Positions 9,001 to 10,763 of a stretch of 10,763 nt of DNA are shown one piece after another. The number at the start of each line of letters is the position of its first letter. The first letter of the stretch is position 1. Below the pieces are notes generated by a model that had not been told where the DNA came from, ran no database searches, and was given only the letters and a program-made list of their open reading frames with translations. Made by a program: the position numbers and the translations under genes. This DNA is from Spirogloea muscicola. Taxonomy: Eukaryota > Streptophyta > Zygnematophyceae > Spirogloeales > Spirogloeaceae. The stretch covers positions 29,812 to 40,574 of the forward strand of contig WELB01000101.1 of assembly GCA_009602725.1 (NCBI GenBank), written 5' to 3'.

Positions 9001-10763
9001 AAGCGGCCGGGCCTCTCCTCCCCTCTCCCCGCCTGCTCCTTACCCTTCTTCAGCCGGCCGCCACCTTCCGCTGCCGCCATGGCATCCGCCAGACATGAAC
9101 CCGCCGCTGTCGACATCCCCGCACTTATGCCGCTGCAACGCCGCTCAGCGTCCTCCGAACCCTCCGTGGCTTCCTGGTCGCCGCAGCCGGCAAGGAGCGG
9201 CACGGTGGAGACGAAGTGCGGCGATGCAGGGTCAGAGCAGTCAAGGAGCACGAGCGCGCCGGCGCAGGCGAGGAGCAGTGCTCCCTCGGGCGCGGCCGGG
9301 GGGGGCGGCGCCTGCAGCAGCGTCGTAACGAGGGGCTCCCCGTGAGACGGGGCCAGCGGGAAGCGCGCCAGCCGGCGCAACACCTGCAGCCGCGCGTCGT
9401 ACGCTAGAAGCTCCACCTCGTTGCCAAGGCCGGCCCGCCTGCGCGTTGCCAGCAGCCAACAACCACCACCGCTGCCAAAGTCAGTCTCAGCAGAACAATT
9501 ATCAGCAAGATTATGTTGATTGAACTTCTTAAGAATTCACGATAGCTCAGAAAGGTACAGGTAATAGACAAGGATTACACGGGTTGCACATTGGAGGCTG
9601 CAGCTCGCCTGTGGAGGAGGACGGCAAGGACGAGCGCAGGGTGGGCGGGGTCGACAGCCGGCGGCGACAGCGCGGTCGCCGCGCCGCCGTCGCGCTGCGG
9701 GCCGACAAACGCCATGCTCCAGATGGTCCCCCAGCGTGGCGGCGGGGCGCTGTCGGCAGCGCCCGCGACGTGCGCCAGAGCGGGCTCTGCTCTCCATGCC
9801 GCCTCCGGGAGGCCGAGCTCACCAGAGTACACCACGCCCTGCTCCAAAGCAGAGCTGGCAGTCAGCTGGCAGCCAGCGTCGTGCGTCGGAGGACAGCGCT
9901 CCACTGACAATGGCCGCCGCAGTTGACAAGGAGTCGTCTGGCCCGGACCTTCTCGACGATCCGGTCTTTGGCCTGCGGCGTGGCAGGAAAGATGCCGACG
10001 CGGTCCTCGAACGCGGCAACTGCTACCGCCCTCCCCCTGAAGGCCCCACAGGCGTCGCCGCCACCGCCGGCGTTGGTGGCGGAGGTTGGCGGCGGGACCG
10101 CACGACAAGCTCCTGCTAGATGGGCGGCGGCCATAGCACAGGAGGGCACAGCGGGGAGGGCCAGCTCATACGTCGGCTCCACGGCGAGCAGGCGCCCGAG
10201 CGAGTGGCGGTCGAAACCCGGCTCGGCGATGCCCACATGGGAAATCGCCAAGAACCTGGCGTTGCCGCGGCAGCGCGTGAGGCCCGGTGGGACCAGCGCC
10301 GCCGCGGCTGAGGAGCAGGCCACGGCAGCCGGCGGCGGGGCGGCGCTGGCGGCGCTGACCTGTGGGCCTCGATGTTGAAGGCGAGGAAGGAGAGCTTGCC
10401 CGAGTCCGAGAGCAGGACGAGGAGGTCCTTGCCCTGCGGCGGCAGCGGCGGCGGCGGCAGCGGCGGCGGTGGCCATAGAGGGAGAAGCTCAGACTGGTGA
10501 CGAGGGACGGCCAGGACGAGCGCCACGTCGGCGGCGGCGGCGGCGGCGGACCTGCAGCGCGGGCGAGCGCCCGGCGGCGGCGGGCTCGCAGAAGGGCAGG
10601 ACGCGGAGGTCCCGGATGGAGCCGAACACCGGCTGCTCGGCGATTGACTGCAGCGTGCCACCGACCACCGCCAGCAGCTCCAGCGCCGTCTCCTGCGAAC
10701 CCCGGCCGTGCACCTCGCCGTGAGGCGGGAGGCGCGGCGGCGGCGGCGGCGGCGGCGGCGGGC
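2735..10763 (-). CDS. CPSF-A/DDB1/SF3B3-like WD40-propeller family protein (plant At3g11960 type), 17 exons, 5' partial
   Basis: This is a multi-exon gene. Proposed coding join, complement, in 5' to 3' order: 10763-10552, 10433-10360, 10255-10172, 10036-9949, 9838-9609, 9438-9044, 8737-8323, 8080-7787, 7592-7361, 7041-5776, 5575-5319, 5168-5046, 4880-4712, 4508-4140, 3753-3529, 3455-3226, 3074-2735. It gives about 1666 residues from the right edge, ending in TGA. Conserved blocks appear in the order known for the plant At3g11960 protein: LLSDSGKLSFLAFN, GTIWSMAF, WSWEP, NEKQDQMFA, ETRVLSVG, LRNGMLLRFEWP, LSDRPWLLQTAR, VGDCRDGIL, CDPQQRLVAD, GEIALRI, LDGDMLCQFLELT and a C-terminal LLERV. The family carries an MMS1_N-type N-terminal half and a CPSF_A C-terminal domain and folds as beta-propellers. 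Relatives act as scaffolds in ubiquitin ligase (DDB1), spliceosome (SF3B3) or polyadenylation (CPSF160) complexes. Which role this clade has is not known to me. Family assignment is very firm; some exon ends are less so. Confidence 0.93.
3226..3455 (-). other. Exon 16: VAGTMLGSVVLFL block
   Basis: It contains LYSEILVELVRHIG, a variable Ser/Leu-rich insert and PPSLVAGTMLGSVVLFLGF, matching TIIAGTLLGSIFVF of the homologue. The donor is ACCCG|GTACGT, phase 2. The start is less certain: CACAAG|TCT (coding from 3455, leaving a 73-nt intron) aligns best, while TCTGAG|ATC (coding from 3431) is in the same frame. A TGA just upstream excludes earlier starts. Confidence 0.8.
3529..3753 (-). other. Exon 15: CDPQQRLVAD and YNMGEIALRI block
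   Basis: It encodes DTGRLEQLLCDPQQRLVADC, ETAAVDRSGRFVELCRPE, NLTVACSYNMGEIALRIRK. It matches the CDPAQRLVAD...SDRKGS...YYMGEIAMSIKK segment gap-free at its start. The acceptor is TTTGGCAG|GAC and the donor CGCAAG|GTCAAT, both phase 0. Confidence 0.94.
3754..4139 (-). other. Intron 14 (386 nt), longest intron
   Basis: It is bounded by donor GAG|GTATCT and acceptor TTTGGCAG|GAC. It is less GC-rich than the flanking exons. I see no gene, RNA or mobile element inside it. Confidence 0.88.
4140..4508 (-). other. Exon 14: GAVACVAPYLGQYLLAAAGN and VGDCRDG block
   Basis: It encodes GVGWQLVLQSSLQLPGAVAC, APYLGQYLLAAAGNYLFCFA, RLACTRTRFPILTLD and RIAVGDCRDGILVYSF. The CRDG motif is a hallmark of the CPSF_A domain across DDB1, SF3B3 and CPSF160. 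A Ser-rich insert follows FALKQQ. The acceptor is GTGTGGCAG|GGC and the donor CGAGAG|GTATCT, both phase 0. Confidence 0.94.
4712..4880 (-). other. Exon 13: GRLLIFHMESK and variable linker
   Basis: It begins GRLLIFHMESK, matching the KGRVIILCLE strand of the homologue, then runs through a Pro/Gly-rich linker of about 40 residues with no clear conservation, ending GVGKGQ. The acceptor is CCTGCGCAG|GGGCC and the donor GGCCAG|GTCAGT (phase 0). Confidence 0.85.
5046..5168 (-). other. Exon 12: LEEGELAMSLQ / LVVVGT block
   Basis: This short exon encodes LEEGELAMSLQVWKQGAEQ and LVVVGTGFDVEP, a start of the CPSF_A-type C-terminal half that aligns with GETGKSMEL...VLVVGT in Arabidopsis. The acceptor is GGGTCGCAG|C and the donor GGGAG|GTGCTC, phase 2. 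Confidence 0.9.
5319..5575 (-). other. Exon 11: ATPRRLVFH / IDPISG block
   Basis: It encodes VEMEQSKRLNLQTLPLGATP, RRLVFHDASNTLLVI and ELRAIDPISGVVHASF. The acceptor GGGCAG|GTGGAG completes the CLHL-VEM match across the junction. The donor TTCAC|GTACGT (phase 2) joins to exon 12 to give SFT-LEEGELAMSLQ, as in the homologue. Confidence 0.92.
5776..7041 (-). other. Exon 10: 422-codon central exon with two low-complexity inserts
   Basis: It encodes the middle of the protein: HEVRLCRPTTEAHS, GAVAEGFVLVALPQP, AELSCISIPEE, YVLAGLRNGMLLRFEWP, ERRIGASPVSLVPLE, IVALSDRPWLLQTAR and GLVLVSDRCLHL. Two inserts relative to Arabidopsis are visible: a Ser/Ala/Pro-rich one of about 50 residues after SIPEEDYP, and one of about 120 residues after LLRFEWP. 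The second is acidic and carries the pentapeptide MDEDW twice (6112-6126 and 6049-6063). The acceptor is ATGGCAG|GTG and the donor CACCTG|GTCAGC, both phase 0. Confidence 0.94.
7042..7360 (-). other. Intron 9 (319 nt) with internal AAGGCAAGG-type repeats
   Basis: The donor is GTCAGC and the acceptor CGATGGCAG. About 7216-7272 contains imperfect repeats of GGCAAGG/AGGAAGGGCA on the plus strand, which give a C/T-rich CCTTGCC tract in the transcript. The tract lies far from the 3' splice site. Confidence 0.85.
7361..7592 (-). other. Exon 9: GTWTLRM / ETRVLSVG / TLACG block
   Basis: It encodes VERLLSTPAVYEGMVGTW, HAFLVMSFVAETRVLSVG and STLACGRIRDGWLAQ. The ETRVLSVG and TLACG motifs are almost invariant in the plant clade. 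Acceptor AAATGCAG|GGTGG and donor GCTCAG|GTCAGC (phase 0) restore the homologous sequence without gaps. Confidence 0.94.
7787..8080 (-). other. Exon 8: APISDF / NEKQDQMFA block
   Basis: It encodes SHRGPKLVLGP, LLWLPGGMVLAPGEMGDGALL, IAPISDFVLVD, NEKQDQMFAACG and SIRVVRNGI. This matches the ILWVEGG...IAPILDF...NEKRDQIFACCG...SLRIIRSGI region of the plant protein. The acceptor CCTCCTCTTGCATGCAG|G has a good pyrimidine tract, and the donor CATCAG|GTCAGC is phase 2. Confidence 0.92.
8074..8137. repeat. Nested inverted repeat over the intron 7 acceptor
   Basis: The outer 12-bp arms GTGAGACCTGCA (8074-8085) and TGCAGGTCTCAC (8126-8137) are perfect complements. Between them, AGGAGGTG (8092-8099) and CACCTCCT (8103-8110) form a second perfect stem with a 3-nt loop. 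The proposed acceptor AG (8082-8081) lies inside the outer arm. Confidence 0.85.
8323..8737 (-). other. Exon 7: YLAFDLDSMF and WSWEP blocks with basic insert
   Basis: From acceptor CTTGCAG|GC (phase 1) it encodes VEAGMEYLAFDLDSMF, a Pro-rich run, a basic GKARRRRKD stretch (a candidate nuclear localisation signal), then VLCAWSWEPGGGALVVGTD and LQMVAIEEYDG. The 3' end is unsure: CCAAACCA|GTGCTT at 8322 is in phase with the strong exon 8 acceptor. An earlier donor in the EEYDGP codons paired with GGCAG|GA at 8112 is the alternative. The unspliced frame stops at 8295. Confidence 0.65.
8738..9043 (-). other. Intron 6, frame-preserving purine-rich intron (306 nt)
   Basis: The donor is G|GTAAGG and the acceptor CTTGCAG|GC, phase 1. 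Its length is a multiple of three with no in-frame stop, so it could also be read as a 102-residue Gly/Glu-rich insert. Removing it joins KKG to VHGTVEAGMEYL in register with the homologue. Confidence 0.6.
9044..9438 (-). other. Exon 6: GNEVELLAYD to Asp-Pro block
   Basis: It encodes RAGLGNEVELLAYD, HGEPLVTTLLQ and GALVLLDCSDPASPHFVSTV, matching the NELALF...LMDLRDP region of the homologue. A poorly conserved Ala/Gly/Ser-rich stretch with RRCSGISAGM follows. The acceptor is ACGCGCAG|GCGGGC. The proposed donor, AAGAAGG|GTAAGG (phase 1), has the strongest consensus in the gene. The frame is open across the following 306 nt, so the end is probable but not proven. Confidence 0.75.
9439..9608 (-). 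other. Intron 5, probable GC-AG intron (170 nt)
   Basis: The donor reads CACAG|GCGAGC and the acceptor GCAACGCGCAG|G. No GT in the neighbourhood gives the conserved LAVLLHR-RAGLGNEVELL join in phase. Confidence 0.8.
9609..9838 (-). other. Exon 5: GTIWSMAF block
   Basis: It starts GVVYSGELGLPEAAWR, contains RWGTIWSMAFVGPQ and ends PALVLAVLLH plus two bases of an Arg codon. The acceptor is GGAGCAG|GGC. The only donor that gives a gap-free join to exon 6 is CACAG|GCGAGC, a GC donor in phase 2. Without splicing the frame runs on for about a dozen unrelated residues to a stop. Confidence 0.85.
9949..10036 (-). other. Exon 4: AVAVAAFEDRVGIF block
   Basis: It encodes RAVAVAAFEDRVGIF and DRIVEK, matching a strand of the first propeller in the plant homologue (LAVSAYHDRFALF-like). 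The acceptor is GCCTTCAG|GGGGAG. The donor is GAGAAG|GTCCGG, phase 0; beyond it the frame reaches a stop and conservation ends. Confidence 0.85.
10037..10171 (-). other. Intron 3, frame-preserving intron (135 nt)
   Basis: The donor is GTATGA and the acceptor GCCTTCAG. The length is 45 codons with no in-frame stop. Removal brings VEPT next to GRAVAVAAFEDR as expected; retention would insert 45 Ala/Pro/Gly-rich residues into a propeller strand. Confidence 0.72.
10172..10255 (-). other. Exon 3: SLGRLLAVEP block
   Basis: It encodes LAISHVGIAEPGFDRHSLGR followed by LLAVEP. The acceptor is AACGCCAG|GTTCTT and the donor CCGAC|GTATGA (phase 2). The reading frame stays open past this donor; ending here is preferred because it gives a gap-free join to the next conserved strand (EPT-GRAVAVAAFEDR). 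Confidence 0.82.
10360..10433 (-). other. Exon 2: GKDLLVLLSDSGKLSF block
   Basis: This 74-nt exon encodes GKDLLVLLSDSGKLSFLAFN followed by IEAH, one of the most conserved stretches in the family. The acceptor is CCGCCGCAG|GGC, made of a GCC/CCG microsatellite rather than a T-rich tract. The donor is CCCACAG|GTCAGC, phase 2, so the split AGG codon joins to exon 3 and gives the expected EAHRF. Confidence 0.9.
10552..10763 (-). other. Exon 1 (or its visible part): N-terminal propeller start, with polyproline run
   Basis: The frame is open to the edge. It starts with a run of nine prolines encoded by a CCG repeat and continues into ETALELLAVV, QSIAEQPVFGSIRDL and a CEPAAAGRSPALQ stretch. The block around EQPVFGSIRDL matches the beginning of the first propeller in the plant homologue. 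The donor is CTGCAG|GTCCGC (phase 0). No ATG is visible in frame. A possible acceptor, GGTTCGCAG, ends at 10696 (coding from 10695), so the polyproline could instead belong to an upstream intron. The true start codon lies beyond the window. Confidence 0.75.
10732..10761. repeat. CGG trinucleotide microsatellite
   Basis: A GCG followed by nine CGG units at the right edge; in the minus-strand frame the nine units read as nine prolines. Related CGG-rich runs lie inside intron 1 at about 10528-10549 and 10438-10471. Confidence 0.9.

Noticed and set aside
8380-9345. 321-codon plus-strand open frame rich in Pro and Ser
   Set aside because: It is antisense to exons 6-7 and intron 6; its composition follows from the GC-rich complement, with no conserved motif.
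1-10763. CRISPR array, tRNA, rRNA, integrase or transposase genes
   Set aside because: None of the expected signatures (regular short repeats with unique spacers, cloverleaf boxes, DDE or tyrosine recombinase motifs) could be seen on either strand.

Overview
This window looks like eukaryotic nuclear DNA from the green lineage (a land plant, streptophyte alga or other green alga; the species cannot be fixed from the sequence). There are no bacterial-style gene clusters or ribosome binding sites. About 8 kb is one intron-rich gene on the minus strand. Its protein matches, block by block, the plant CPSF-A/DDB1/SF3B3-like protein typified by Arabidopsis At3g11960, which I compared from memory.

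Gene layout (minus strand, reading from right to left): 17 exons and 16 introns run from the right edge (10763) to a TGA stop at 2735-2737. The 5' end lies outside the window. The joined exons give an open frame of about 1666 residues from the edge; as I remember it, the Arabidopsis protein is about 1,380 residues. I estimate that only some tens of N-terminal residues are missing. Exon ends were placed by following the conserved protein across frame changes and choosing splice sites of matching phase. Most junctions restore a nearly gap-free match. The weakest are the 5' end of exon 1, the exon 7 donor, intron 6 and the exon 16 acceptor. Extra length compared with Arabidopsis lies in low-complexity inserts in exons 6-7, 10 and 16.

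Left region (1 to about 2650): no gene could be supported. It holds a pyrimidine-rich imperfect duplication (20-213), a 168-170 bp degenerate duplication (466-727), a dispersed GGCTGGCCTCTC.CAGCC repeat in both orientations, a 100-nt foldback (1119-1218), and three near-identical 102-109 bp tandem units (1407-1719). The part next to the stop codon is probably the 3' UTR and downstream flank of the minus-strand gene.

Notable points: a likely GC-AG intron; donor sites that often have C at +3 (GTC...); two introns whose length and frame would keep the protein open if retained; a nested inverted repeat over the intron 7 acceptor; a G-quadruplex-capable purine tract in intron 6; and CGG-repeat sequence at the 5' end. 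The gene belongs to a known family, but to my knowledge the function of this clade has not been settled experimentally.
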